A DNA stretch of 64,000 nt from Kuschelorhynchus macadamiae (Eukaryota > Arthropoda > Insecta > Coleoptera > Curculionidae): contig JAUTXW010002192.1 of the NCBI GenBank assembly GCA_030620095.1, forward strand, positions 124,001 through 188,000, read 5' to 3'. Made by a program: the position numbers and the translations under genes. Shown here piece after piece: positions 1 through 13,105 of this stretch. The notes under the pieces are model-generated. The model saw only the letters and a program-made list of their open reading frames with translations, had not been told where the DNA came from and ran no database searches. Within the stretch, counting starts at the first letter, position 1. Every line of letters begins with the position of its first letter.

Positions 1-2855
1 GGTTACGATTTGCGAACACTCCGCCGGTTCTTTAAAATTTAATGTGCTTTGTCGTAGCATGCGGAGAGTTGCGGTACTGAAGTCACTACTATAATTCTGC
101 CATCTATCATAACCATAACCCTTTGTTTTTATTTTTTGTTTCCTTAAAAAACGTTTTAGGTTGTTTTGTTCAGGTATCACATAACCAAGTTTTGATATTT
201 TTAATTTTCCATAAAATGTGGCTGAGTGACGAAAGCTACTTTTTTTCTTATGGTATGTGAAGCCATTGTGAACCATTTTAACTTGTTACTCGTAGACGAT
301 AACACAAAACACATACACAACTAATTAATAGCTGTAGACCGAATTACAATGACCAAATTGATGCAAAATTTATAAAGGTTTAAATGGAGCACCCATATTA
401 TCGTTAGTCTTTCGCAAAATATTGCTAAATTAATTTACTTTTATATTGACAACCTCTGTCGGCGTCAGTTGTAAATGTAGGGTTATGTTAATGTTTTACT
501 TTAATAATCTATTCGAACTATCTAGTACAAAATTACTTTTTCAATTTTACAAAGCAATTAATGAGAGTTGTCTGCCATGTGAATTTAGTAATGTAATATG
601 TCCAGAAGAAGGCCTACAAAATAAAGTTTCTTCTGAATCTGAATTAAGTAAAATATACACTAAGACATGAAACAATATTGTCTTTTACAGTAAAATAAAA
701 CCAAAATATAATAATGTACAATATTTAATAACTTTTCTTGGAGTAAACTTATACTTAAGACATTTACAGTCATAGTCATTTACACATTCATCACAAACAC
801 TTTATAATTACAAGCAAAAAACAAGTGAACCAGGCTTAAATACATGTCTCTATATGGCCAATGGCTGAGAACTTCTTCTTTGTAAATATTCGTTCTAATA
901 ATCACAAAAACTAATAAATTGAGACACTAAAACAACAAACCTCATAAGAAACCCACGTATGCGAAAAGTAAACAAAGCGATTTTAGCAGCAATATGGCCG
1001 AACCAATCAAACGTAGCGCCCTCTATCTCCGGAACCTCAAGTACAAGAGATAATAGTTTACTTGTAGTAAATATTTACTGTAATTCTTACTTCTAAGTTG
1101 CAACAGAAGAATAACGACTGGTAATAGTTAGTTTAAAATAGCAGTAGACGATAACTTTTTCTACTCTGCAACGACTCGTTTTACTTTATAGTAATACGTT
1201 ATAGGAGTACGTTTGAACGTAATGGAGTAGTCTCTGCAAAGTTCAAGAAGGTACTGATACTTAAAAGTTGTAATTTAGTAAACAGAATCGAAACAGTAAG
1301 TTTAAATAATTACTGTTGTCACGGAAAAGAAATGACGACCCTGTAGTCAATTCCTTAAGTAGTTGCTTGGCAGTGGTTATTATATAATTACTTTACATGA
1401 CAAATTACTATAAAGTATTATTTACAGTAACAAATACATATATAATACTTAAAAACGTGTAACCCAAAGTGTTTGTTGATATATAGTAGGATTATTAGTA
1501 ATAAATACGTAAAAACTCTTAAAGAGTAGTAGTGGAAACAGTTGTAACTACTTTAGTGCTAGTTAGGATCAGTCTATTTTAAATTTAATTTTTTTAGGTA
1601 TATCCCAAACGGGACATAACCAACATTGTAGAGAGCAGCCGTTTCCTGAAGATTAGCTCTTGGTGTAGGGCCGGAGCTACTCCAGGCTCTCAGTCTAGAG
1701 GGAAATGCAAAACAGCTAGATGGGTCAAGCCGTTTAGATGTTTAGGTAAGTTTGACGTTGACTTATAATTCAAATACTAGTATATGCAAGTTCCGCTATT
1801 TCGTCAAATTTTAACGTGGCTGTCTTATATGCTCTAACCCTATAGCAGATTACTAAAAAAAAGAAGATAACAGATTTGAGGACACAAGTGGGTAAAGGAC
1901 TTATGTGAAACAAAAATTGAGAAAATAACATTTAAAGGTTTTTTAGCTTCATTGTGTTGTGTTTAGTCAAATGAAAACTAATAGACTCATGTTAAATAGA
2001 CCTTTATGTTAGAATTGTGATTAAATATAAGCAAACAAAAAAGTTTACATTCTTGAGCACAAATTAATGAAAAGTAACATAGATCCTTTATCAAGTAAAA
2101 GATATATACATTTAAACTATAGTCACACATTAACCTAATACAGTTGCGAAAGAAACACGCGTATTGTTTGCCGTAACGTTGAGAAGTACTTCATAGACAA
2201 TCCGCATCAATGCATATATCGAGTTATTATTTGTTTATAAACGAAGAAGGATCTTGTATATTTTTATCAATAGATATATTTGTAGAAAATACAGAAATTC
2301 ATCATAAATATTTACTAAACTAATGTAGAAGAGTAGATAGACTGCTGAGATAAGATAACGGTAGAATTTTACTATAATATTTAATATAAGATTAATTAAT
2401 TACGTGTAATCTAATATTATTTTGTATTTTGATGAGGTTACTACTTTTGATTTATAATACTAATAATTATTATTACGTTGATAATCAAAAGCCAGCCTGT
2501 GCAAGAAGAGTGAGATCATAAGTTTGGAGCTATAGCAAATCAAACATGAGAATAATTGTATATTAGATCTTTAACGTTGTCATCAGATTCCTATAATGTT
2601 AATAATAAACAAGTAAGGCAAACAGAGGTCCGAAGATTTGTGTTTGAGACACAGGGTGTTAAACTGTTAAAAACATTCAATTTATATAATTCAATTAATT
2701 TTATTTACTATCAGCATAAAAAACTATTCATTTTGTAAAAAAATATGTCGATATCTAAATAATAGTAATTTTATTACCATTTTTGGCATAGCAAGGAATT
2801 ATACGAACAGGTGTTATTATATCTTTCGCTACTTCAAAATTTTGATTAGTTTTTT
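1..2855. other. No gene recognised
   Basis: AT-rich DNA with only short chance ORFs. A slightly GC-richer patch at about 1590-1745 carries an open minus-strand reading of some 45 codons that I do not recognise; it may be a mobile-element scrap. Confidence 0.5.
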
Positions 2856-2859
2856 AAAA

Positions 2860-3295
2860 ACGATAGGCACAACTTTCGCTTAGCTGAAACCAGATACATG
2901 GAAACTTTGTTTTACTCTTCATTCTAAAAAAAATTCTGTACATAAAAATGCAAAAATATTCCTGCAAAAATACGTCATTTCCATTTTCCGAGGAAATTTC
3001 ATTTCTATTTTCCAGACTTTAGAATTGCTGAAACCAGTTCCATGGAAATTTTGTTTTGCTTTCTAAACATATTTCTAAATATAAAAATGCAAAAAATATT
3101 CCTGCGGAAATACGTTATTTCAATTTTCCGAGGAAATTTAGTTTATATTTTCCAGACTTCAGAATAGGTAAAACCGGTTATAAGGAAAGTTTGTTTCGCT
3201 TTGCATTCCAAGAATTTTTCTGAACATAAAAATGCAAAAATGTACGTCATTTCCGTTTTCCGAGGAAATTTTGTAAACTTTAAAACAGTTGAATG
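2860..3295. repeat. Three ~120-bp tandem units, inverted copy at 5580-5790
   Basis: Three diverged units each carry the series gaaaccagttccatggaaa, aatgcaaaaatattcctgc and attttccgaggaaat. A related unit in opposite orientation lies at about 5580..5790, so the pair brackets the TGGCGG repeat between them. The motif gaatattcacaaaatatt (3317 region) recurs inverted near 5612. Confidence 0.65.
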
Positions 3296-3337
3296 TTATT
3301 AATAAAATAATATTATGAATATTCACAAAATATTTTT

Positions 3338-5166
3338 TACTTCCCTTATAAAAGGGAAATATTGTAATCGTGAAAAAATCACCTTTCCTTCGGTCGGTCT
3401 GTCTGTCTGTCTGTCGCTCTGTCGGTTCGCGGCATAGCTAAAAAACTACTTTCCCGATTGACTTCAAATTTTGATAAAAAATTAAGGGTCGTATGGGAAT
3501 GACCTGGTAACATTTTCGTAAAAATCCAATATGGCAAAACACGGCCTATTGAAATGTATTTCAAATTTTGCACAAAAATCAAAAGTTACTTAGAATTCGT
3601 CGGGTAAAATTTTGGTATGAATCCAAGATGGCGAAACAAACTGGTGGTTTGATAAAATATTTAAATATTCAGCCTGAAAAAACCACTTAATGAACTGATT
3701 TCAAATTGTGTGCCATAACTAATTATAGTATAGAGATGAACTAGTAAAAGTGTAGTACTAATTCGAGATGGCGAAGCAAAATGGCGGCCAAATAAAATTT
3801 TTGTAATCTGGAAACACCACCCTCTCAGGACTTACATATTTTTGCGTTTTGGCGTCCCTAGATGCCAAACAATATGTTTTATAAATTCCTTAGTTCCGTC
3901 TGTCAGTTTGTCTGTCCGTCAGTTTGCGGCAGAGCTTAAAAACTACTCATCATATTAACTTTAAATTTTAGTCAAAAATTAAGGCGCATTTGGAGATGAA
4001 TCTGCCGGAACAAGATGGCGGCCTAATGACGCGTTAAATACATTTTTACTTAAAAACTAATGATCTAATTTGCACAAAAATCAAGTATTATGTAGAAACC
4101 AACTGGTAAAATTTTCATATCCGCATGGCTGCTTAATAAAATATTTAGAAATTTAATCTGAAGAAAACTACTTAGTGAACTGATCTCAAATTGTGTGACA
4201 TAATTAATTGCAGTATAGAGTTGAACTAGTAAATCTATGGTACTAATACTAGATGGCGGAACAAAATGGCGGCCAAATAAAATTTTTGTAATGTGAAAAA
4301 TCATCCTCGCAGGTTTGACATCCTCGCGTTTTAGCGCCCCTAGATGCCAGAAAATATGTTTTATTAATTCCGTCAGTTCACCTGTCGCTTTGTCTGTCAA
4401 TTCGCGGCATAGCTTAAAAACTGCTCATCAGATTGACTTCAAATTTTAGTCAAAAATTAAGGTCATATGGGGATGACCTGGTAATATTTTGGTAAAAATC
4501 CAATTTGCTCGAATAAGATGGCGGCCTAGTGAAACGTTAAAAAATGGTTACTAAAAAAACTAAAGACCCAATTTACCTCAAATTTTGCAACAAAAACAAA
4601 GTGTTAGATAAGACTGAACTGTTAACATTTTGGTATGAATACAAGATAGCAAAACAAAATGGAGGCCTAATAAAATATTTAAAAAACCAGGCTGAAAGAA
4701 ACTTCTTATTAGATTAATTTCAAATTTTATGCAAGCATTAAGTGCGATGTAGAGATAAGCTGGTAAAGTGTGTTACGAATTCAAGATAGCGGAACAAAAT
4801 GGCAGCCAAATAACATGTTAAAAATAATTACGTAAAAGAATCTTCTTATTCAATTGACTGTAAATTTAGGGAAAAATTAAATATGATATAAGGATAAACT
4901 GGTGCGAATTTAACATGACGTAACAAAATTGCGGTGTGTATTAATGTGAAAACTGCTTCTTGAATGCATTTTATGTTGCCCAAAATCAAGTGTAATATAG
5001 GTAGAAACTGGTAAAATATTGGTGGGGGTCCAATATATTGGAACAAGATGGCGTCCAATAAAAATGTTTAATAAACAGTATATATGTGTTCCTAAATAAC
5101 TATGCACACTATTAAAAGGAAATATTCATAATGGGGGATGCTCCGGGTAAAGGAAATTTACCGATT
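3338..5166 (+). repeat. TGGCGG dispersed repeat, long copy (R1a)
   Basis: Begins with a short hairpin (acttccc...gggaaa) and a head with tctgtctgtctgt followed by gcggcatagctaaaaaact. About six degenerate units follow, each holding a dyad such as gatggcggaacaaaatggcg. It ends in a second hairpin (ggtaaa-ggaaa-tttacc). No long ORF is present, so it looks non-autonomous. Confidence 0.75.
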
Positions 5167-5580
5167 TTTTTTCTTGTTTAAAGCCTCCAGAATGCGGTAA
5201 TTGTTAGGTTAGGATTGGTTAGGTTTGCTGTAAAGAAAGCGCACGATAGCGCCAACAAAATTCCCAGTCATAATAAAACAAGGATTTTTTTAACAAAACT
5301 TATACTGTTAGGTGGACCTATCCCGTTAGGCGTCAGGTTCGTCTATAAAACCATCTTTAAAGCCATAAACCGTCATGTAAACCATAAAATCGTTTTAGGT
5401 ATCAATCAATTATATAACAAAAGTAAATAAATATATAAATTAAAAAATAAAAGTTTACACAGGAAATTTTTTTACATTCAGAAAGCTTCAAAGAACTCAA
5501 AACAATTATGTTGCGAATGTATCACAATTCAGTTAAAACAAATGTAAAAAATAAATAAATAAATAAAATAAAAATTGGAA
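5167..5580. other. Spacer with short inverted repeat, no gene
   Basis: TGCGGTAATT near 5193 and AATTACCGCA near 5590 form a short inverted pair around this AT-rich segment. It includes a few TTAGG-like words near 5205-5225. Confidence 0.4.
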
Positions 5581-6409
5581 GTTTCCGTTTGTTAATTACC
5601 GCATCCAATTGAATATTTTGTGAATATTTCGTATTTCAGCTAATTCTAAATGGAAACGACGTATTTCCACAGGAAAAGATTTGTATTTTTATGTTCAGAA
5701 AAACGTAAAAAATGTAAAAAAACAAAGTTTCTATGTAACTGGTTTCAGCTATCCTAGAGTCTGGAAAATTGAATTGCAGAAGCTTGTAGAAGGCAAAAAT
5801 AAATATAATTGATTTTTATATAACTCTTTTCAACTAAACTAAAGTTGACCTAAACGATATGTTCATATAAAAAAAGATACAAGTAATAAGTTTGCTTTAA
5901 AAATTGGATGAGGAGCCTAAGCGCGATAATAGCTTTTTTAAAAGTTGGTGTTTAAAATTATAAAAATATAAATATAGCATTTTAAGCCGGCTAAATAAAA
6001 TTAAAAAAGATGTTTAAGAAGTACATATCTAGAAATCAAAGGATTTACGGGGCGTTGGTAATATAACTTCTTTAACTATTTTCATAAGAGGGATCTTCTT
6101 CCAAAGATATAAATAAACTAATTAACAACCTATATAGAGCAAAGCATAATAAAATAGCCTTGTTTATTTAACAACATGTTCAATTTGCTTTAGTTGCTCA
6201 ACTGTTGGTCACACAACTTTTTACCCATGATAACTTTTGATTACTAACATGTCATTAACCGCATATTAAAATTTAAAAGAAATCTGTACCGTGTCAAAAA
6301 CCTTAAAACTAAATAATTTCTAAAAATACAACACTTCTAGTTATAGTTATATCAGTCACAGAAAATCATTGCTGCTAGTCATCTGGGAGTAGATCGTTGT
6401 TTTTTTTAC

Positions 6410-9400
6410 TTAAATTTTGGTAGCATTCAACCAAACTTCTCCCTTGACGCTTATTATAAATGTGCCTGGCTCCATTGTGATGGGTTTTGGTGTTTTTTCG
6501 TTAAGAGTAAATTTGTAGTTTCTGAGGAGTGAGACCAAGCCAAGTTTGGTTTGAAGCAAGCCAAAACGCATACCTGGAAAATAATTGTATGTTAAAGTAT
6601 TAGTTTCATGAGACACAAATTTAACGCAGGCAGTTTTAATAGGATTTTTTAATTGAACAAATGCTGCATAAAACGTCTGATTATGCTTAGTGCAGTTTTT
6701 TTATTTGGCGTTTTTGTAAAATATGCAGTTTAAAAATTATTTATTATCTATCACATAAATCTGTAAAAACTTCATTGTAAATTATTTATTATTTATTACA
6801 CAAATCTGCACAAACTTCATTTTTGAGATATAAGGGAAGGGGTCAAAATGTTAATTTTTAAGTATTGTAATAGTAAAAAATCACCCTCCGAGATTTTTTC
6901 AGATGTTTACGTTTCAGGATCCCTAGATGCCGAAAATCCTGTTTTCTTAATCCGTCGGTCTGTCTGTCTGTTAGTCTCTGAGTGTGTCAGTCTGTCGGTG
7001 TGTCTGTTCGCAGCCTAGCTCAAACACTACTATACCGATTGACTGACGAGGGTCAAATGGAGATGACCTGACAACATTTTGGTAAAAATCCAATGTGGCG
7101 AAATAAAACTGACGGCCTATAGTGAAATTTATTATAAAAAACTACTTACCTAATTTACCTCAAATTTTGCACAAAAATCAGGTATTATGAGAAAATTGAC
7201 TGGTAAAATTTTGGTACGAATCCAAAATGGCAAAACAAAATGGTTAAATATTTAAAAATTCAACGTGAAAAAACTATTTAATGGATTGATTTCAGATTTT
7301 GTGAGATAATTAAGTATGTTATAGAGATGAATGGGCAGAATTGTGGTACGAATTCAATATGGCGTAACAAAATGGCTGCCAGATAAAATGTTACTAATCG
7401 TGAAAAATCTTACATATATTCACTTTTTAGTGTATCTAGATGCCAAAAATATATGTTTCATATGGGGAGCACCTGGAAGTATTTTAGTAAAAATAGTATG
7501 ACGGAATAAGATATCACCTAGTGAGACATTAAAAAAATATTACTAAATACTAATTATCCATTTTACCTCAAATTTGCATAAAAATCATGTATTACACAGA
7601 AATGAACTGGTAACATTTTGGTATGAATTCAAGAGAGCGAAACAAAATGGCGGCCTAATAAAATATTTAAAAAGTCAGTCTGACAAAAGCTAATTATTAG
7701 ATTGATTTCAATTTTTTAAGTGTCATAGAGTTAAATTCGTAAAGTTGTGGTACGAATTCAAGATGGAGAAACAAAATGGCGTGCAAATAAAATGTTTAAA
7801 AAATCAACGTAATAAAATTCTTTTTATTCAATTAAAATGTGATATAGAAATAAACTGGCACGAATTTAACATGACGGAACAAAATGGTGAGTGTGTTAAT
7901 GCAAACACTACTTTTTAAATTATAGCGAAAAATCAAGTGTAGCATATGTAGAAACTGGCAAAGTCTTGGTAGGTGTCCATAACAAAACAATGCTCAATAT
8001 AAATGCTAGTAAAGACAGTATATATTTATTACTAAATGATTATGTTCCGAAATAAATTGGCTCATACTTCACTATTCCCAATAAAAGAAAAAATGAATAA
8101 CGGGGGAAGTTCCGGCTAAAGGAAAACTACCTTCTTTATTATTTTTTCTTGGTACACCTCGTATATTTCTGGAGTCTTTTAGATGAAATTTCGTACAGGC
8201 TAGACTACGACTAATGTAAATAAAACGTTAAAAAAATCTATAGGGAGTTATTTTTTCCGGGTTTTGAACTATTTAGTCTTTTGAACTTTTTATTTACTGT
8301 ATAATCCCAGTTTTACAAGTCATATGCTTCATTACCATGCATTGGTACCTACACAAATTTTAATTTTATCAATTACTAGACATTAGACATACATGAGGAG
8401 CCCAACAAGGGCAGCACTTAGATCCACTGTGGCTCTTGTGCTATCCCCCTAAGAAGACGTCTCAGGCCAGGAGCCCACTCCTTTTTAGAAAGGAAAGGAT
8501 CCTCTCTGGCCGAACACGCCCCACAAACCCGGGTTCCACATAGGTGTCACTCGAGCAAAGCAGTCTGGCGGTGACCAAAATATCACATCGACTACCGAGT
8601 TTCATCTACCTCAGCACGAAACCTGCAGTATGGATCCTTGCCGAATCCAATCTTAGGTAATATTTCACCAGCCAGTGTCAAGTTAAGACCCCTCTGATGA
8701 TAATGATCCGCCTCTTCATTACCCTCAATGCCCTGAAGGCCAGGCGCGAACAGTATTGGACTGACGCAAGCTCTTTAGAGCTCTCCTGCAGTCGAGTCTA
8801 AGCAGCGAATTGACCCTGCTCGAAGACAGAGCCTTAATCGCCTCTTGACTCATCATATATAGATGTGCTTGTCATGATATCTTTTGGAAAGCTTTTTCTG
8901 TATTCAGTCGAAAGTTGCTGTAATCTCAGCCTGATATACAGTCGCAAAACCTTCAAGACTAATTTTTTATCTAGTTCGCTCCCCATAGATTCCTCCTCCA
9001 TTAGAGAGCCGTCTGTAAGCCGGGCAAGGCCCTCTGGTTTGAGGAACGACAGGGAGGGATTCCTCACGAAACCCCTTAGAGGCTATTGATAACTTTACAC
9101 AGTTTAGGAATTTCTAAGCAAAATGTTCATTCATGCATATCTAATTTGAAGGTCATAATGCATGTTGCATTATGACCTTCCAATTAGCTAAACATGAACT
9201 TATATTTTGCCAAATAACTTCTAGATCCTACAAAATATCGATAATGAAGGGAATAAAGAATATGACTGTTCCAAAAATGGGCAGTAACCTAAAAAGTTTG
9301 GAAGGGTTAAAGTTAAATTGACAACCCGTAAAAGAATAACTACCTGTGGATATTGGTACATTTTATTTAGTCTATTTATTGATATTAAAGACTACGAGGT

Positions 9401-12330
9401 GTATGAAAATGGGAAATTTTAATATTGTAACACCCTGTATCTCAAAAAAGAAGGGATTGCGTATATATTTAAAAAAATATATATTACATAAAATTGCGTC
9501 AAACAAAACATAAAACTATAAAAAAATTTCATCCAAACCAGAATGTTTATTGGGGCATTACATTAATATATATTACAAACTAAATTCTATAAATTCTGGC
9601 GTCATATACTAAACATAGTATAGTAATTTTATCTTGTCAACATTATAAATGCATTTAATTTTTTTATCTTTTAACTTTCACACGCTATCGTCAAGTTACA
9701 AATAACAACTATAATAAACACTTATCTAAAGAAATCTATAGCTAATATACAGATTACAATTCGTTATAGATTTTTAAGTTCGATCTTGGATAATATTTTA
9801 TAAAATGGTTTGATTAAGATACAAAAACGCTATTTGGCTAAATCTGTCAATAGTCGAGGCATTAAAATAATAAGTTGATTATGATTGGTAAGATTGTTTT
9901 CCCAAATGCATTTTTATCTTATAAAAGTTATTTAAGTATTTAATCTAAGACTTTCAAAGAAATCCTACGTATGATACTCATAAAGATAAAGTTCTGAAAC
10001 TGAACATTGAAGTATTGAACATCGAATATAACAGTTATAAATACATCTTAATAGCAATAATTCACCAGTAAATAAAACATATTTGTTTTTATGGTATATC
10101 TTGACTTTGATTTTTCAAATATGAAAGTGTTTTTCAACATAAAATTCTGTATAAAATTTATTAAACTAAAGATTTGTTGTCATAACCTCTAAATAGCTCT
10201 TCTAAATAAATACAGTAATTAGTCAGGATTATTATCTTTTCAAAAATGTGAACCAAAATATAATCCTGATTTTAAATCAAATTTTAACATGTTGGCCATT
10301 AAGCATGCCATGCAGTGGGACCCTGTATAATAATGGTTTTCTAACTTGCAATCCTCTATTGTTAACGACCATCTCGTAAGTGATATTAGCATTTTTAAAA
10401 CAAAATTTTAAAAAGCTTGGAACTCTATATAATATATATTTTTCAAATATACGTGCCAAGGTGCAGCAGCCTAAATCTTGCAGTGTTATTTAAATTTAAA
10501 GATATTCTTACCTATGCATAATCTTGGACCTTCGCCAAAGGGCAAATATGTGTAATCAGGTCTAGTAGCTTTGTTTACTTCACTGAACCTTTCTGGATCA
10601 AATACTTCTGGGTTGGGGTAGTACTCGGGATCCATTTGTAAACCCCATACTGGAATATCGACTCTCACTCCTTTATCAATTATCACGTCGGTCCCAGGTA
10701 CTTTGTATTTCTTAGTGCAGACTCTTGGCAGAGTAGAGAGGGGTGGGTACTTTCTTAAAGTCTCTGTGAAAAAATTAAATTTTTAAGTTTTAAATGAAAC
10801 TAAACTTTTATATACAGTATATATAGTATCTTGTAGCTAAATAATATTATCCTCACGAAAGCAACCTCACTTTATTCAGTTCGTTAGTATCTTATTAATC
10901 AAGTATAGGTCCTATGGAGACTATTAAAAATCGAACGTTGTAACAAAAATACATTATAAAGAAACTGAAAACAGATTTATTTAGTACAGACCCGACTTTA
11001 GGTAAGGTATAACAAAAGAATAAATTAAGCTCTCTTTAGTTATATTAACTTAATACTATATTTTAGTTTATTAACCTTAGTTGGTTTGGCATTAGAAATA
11101 CAACAATACCATCACTGTTAGTTATTAGAGGAAAGTAAATTCAAGAGGAATATTTTAATTCTGATTTTACAATAGTTTTATTTGGTGGTCACCAATGTTA
11201 ATAATTTACTGAAGATAATACTTACCACAGACAACTTTATCTAAATAACGCATTTCCATTACTGCATCGTAAGTAATGTTTCCATCGTATCTTTCCAAGA
11301 CATCGCTTATTTCTTTTCTTAATTTTTCTTGAATATCCAAGTTTTGGGAAAGTTCTAGCAACCCGAATGTCATGGTAGTCGATGAGGTTTCAAAACCAGC
11401 GATAAAGAAAATAAAACATTGTGCCATTATATCTTCCTGAGAAAGAAAATGTTTTTGTTTAGTACCAACCTCACCTTTGATGCTTTTACTATCACTTACA
11501 GCTCCTTGATTTTTCAACTGAAGCAATAAATGCATAAAATCTTTTCTATATATTTCGTTTTGTTCTCTGATTTTGATGGTGTCCTTAACTGTGTTTGTAA
11601 AGAAATTGGTTATTTCATAACCCGCGGCTTTAAAACCTAAAAATCCTAGAACGGACCAAGGTAAAAGGTTGGTCAGGAACAATATTGATGGTCGTGGTTG
11701 CAAAATCTTTTTTCCGTACATTCTAAATTGGTCATCAGGATCTTCCAGAGAATTACACTCAATACCAAATGCACAGCTTGCAATAATGTCGGTGGTAAAA
11801 CGTGCGACAGCGTCTTTTATAGCGAATGGCTCTTGATTAGAAGAAAATTTTCCAACCATTTTGTCCAGACCTTCAGTTTTCTCCAAAAGTGTTTCAAACA
11901 TCATTTTCATCTTACCAGAAGTAAAAGTAGGGGTCAGTTTGGCTCTAAGTTCCTTCCACTTATCTCCTTCCATGCTAAAGAGATGCATGCTCAGTATGTC
12001 TTTAGGAGTATGGTACGCCCCGCGGTCCATGAAATGATTAAAATCTTTAAGCATTATTTGTTTAATTATAAGCGGATCTAATGGTACGTATATAGGCTGA
12101 AACAAGAAATACATTCCAGCATGTGTAGACGAACGCTTTTTCATGTCTCTGTATCTCTGCAAGTTTGACTCCCCCAAGGAGCTTTTACCAAATACCAGTT
12201 TTCTCACGTGACCAAAAAAGAATTCGTATGGTTCGAGAACAGGCACCCCTTTCCTTTGCCAATACGATTGTCTCCATCTCACATATAAAATGAACCCGAC
12301 GAGACCGATTACGAGATAAGTCACAATCAT
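6410..12330 (-). CDS. Cytochrome P450, CYP6-like (gene A), three exons
   Basis: Microsomal P450 monooxygenase, probably oxidising xenobiotics or plant compounds at the ER with P450 reductase; the substrate is unknown. Exons: 12330..11226, 10763..10512, 6573..6410. Each intron reads GT...AG on the minus strand and the joined frame is open for 506 codons. Visible landmarks: N-terminal membrane helix (about residues 3-18), WKELR of helix C (125-129), helix I AGFETS (311-316), ETLR (369-372), PERF (425-428) and heme loop FGEGPRLCIG (444-453) with Cys451 as ligand. Length and the phrase TSGKMKMMFETL fit insect CYP6. Intron 2 is 3.9 kb and filled with repeats, whereas gene C's is 164 bp. A candidate poly(A) signal (AATAAA, minus strand) lies at 6168..6163. 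The CYP6 family call is from family knowledge; the subfamily is not resolved. Confidence 0.93.
6831..8142 (+). repeat. TGGCGG dispersed repeat (R1b), inside intron 2 of gene A
   Basis: Same family and order as the copy at 3338: head with the tctgtctgtctg run (about 6957-6990), diverged internal units, and tail ggctaaaggaaaactacc at 8124. It helps explain the unusual length of gene A's second intron. Confidence 0.72.
8390..9090 (-). pseudogene. Non-LTR retrotransposon remnant: RNase H domain and 3' end
   Basis: A relatively GC-rich patch. Minus-strand readings in shifting frames give typical LINE RNase H phrases: YQAEITATFD, then EAIKALSSSRVNS, then APGLQGIEGNEEAD followed by GFGKDPYCRFRAEV. 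The order and spacing match the RNase H domain at the C-terminal end of I/R1/Jockey-type LINE proteins. Frames break several times and no reverse transcriptase remains, so this is a dead 5'-truncated copy. It sits in intron 2 of P450 gene A, in the same orientation. Confidence 0.7.
9141..9187. repeat. Near-perfect hairpin, 22-bp arms, 3-nt loop
   Basis: The inner arms (9148-9162 and 9166-9180) are a perfect 15-bp inverted repeat, GAAGGTCATAATGCA and its complement, around loop TGT. Pairing continues for six more bases after one mismatch. It lies in intron 2 of gene A. Confidence 0.85.
9400..10270. other. Intronic AT-rich DNA, no gene
   Basis: Part of gene A intron 2. The words aacaccctgtat near 9430 resemble the ends of insect DNA transposons, but no partner end is convincing. 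Confidence 0.5.
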
Positions 12331-12423
12331 GACTTCGCTTCTACGCCGCCTACGCGAAACTATTCTGGACTATTAAAACTATTAAACAATGCGCTAAACT
12401 AAAATTGCGATTCAGGAAATCGT

Positions 12424-12431
12424 TATTTATA
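12424..12431 (-). promoter_or_regulatory. Possible TATA box of P450 gene A
   Basis: TATAAATA on the minus strand, about 94 nt upstream of the gene A start codon. No clear TCAGT initiator is seen at the expected spacing, so this is only a candidate. Confidence 0.3.
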
Positions 12432-12439
12432 ACAGTTCT

Positions 12440-13100
12440 GATAATTATTATATGATGCAATGTTGCCAGATGTTGTCGGAATAAATAGGATTAATCGATA
12501 TGCAAATCGAGACGTAACCATAACGACCCTGCATAATTTCAATATTTAATAATAATAACAATAATAATAATAATAAAGATAGATAGATAAGGCAGAAAAA
12601 AAATATTTGTAACTATTTACCTTAGTAAACAAACAATAAAAATTTCTTAAAATAGAAAAGAAAATTATTTATAAAGTACAATTAAGTTTGCCCAATTACC
12701 TAGAATGGTATTGGTCAAAATATTTAACTAATTATAAAAATGTGCACAATTACATTCAGTCTAAGTGAATTAAAATTATATTTATACAAATAAAATAATA
12801 AATAACCTCACAGTCACAAACGTTATACAGACGATAAACATTTGATAGGACATTAAACATTTAGTGCAATTAATTTTGGTAATCATCACAGCCTAAAATT
12901 GTTTAAATATATTTGAATTAAAATTAGAACACATATTACTTTGTATAGTGTCTGTGAAATAGTATCATTGACATTCGAAAAAATATACGCAGGTTGATAT
13001 TTTTTTTGGGTCACGGCCCAAACTTATATGTGACCACACCGACCCAACTATATTAAATTTCCGTCTCTATTTAGAAAAGTTTGTTTATGGTTATTCCTAT
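12440..13100. other. Intergenic, upstream of P450 gene A, no gene
   Basis: AT-rich, with a short AAT-type microsatellite at about 12547-12576 and a small GATA run after it. Any upstream regulatory sequence of gene A would lie here. Confidence 0.4.
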
Positions 13101-13105
13101 TTATA

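Noticed and set aside
446..670. Short ORF near the left edge
   Set aside because: No recognisable domain, no context and typical chance length for AT-rich DNA.
5205..5225. TTAGG-like words suggesting insect telomeric repeats
   Set aside because: Only two or three irregular units; not enough for an interstitial telomere.
8152..9405. tacacctcgta-type words at both ends, as if a transposon with inverted ends enclosed the LINE RNase H remnant
   Set aside because: Only about 11 bp match, similarity does not continue inward and no target duplication is visible.
10277..10459. Small minus-strand ORF just after gene A exon 2, considered as a last exon
   Set aside because: It lacks the RFGLLQTK and NEKTP phrases of P450 last exons; the matching exon with a correct acceptor is at 6573..6410.
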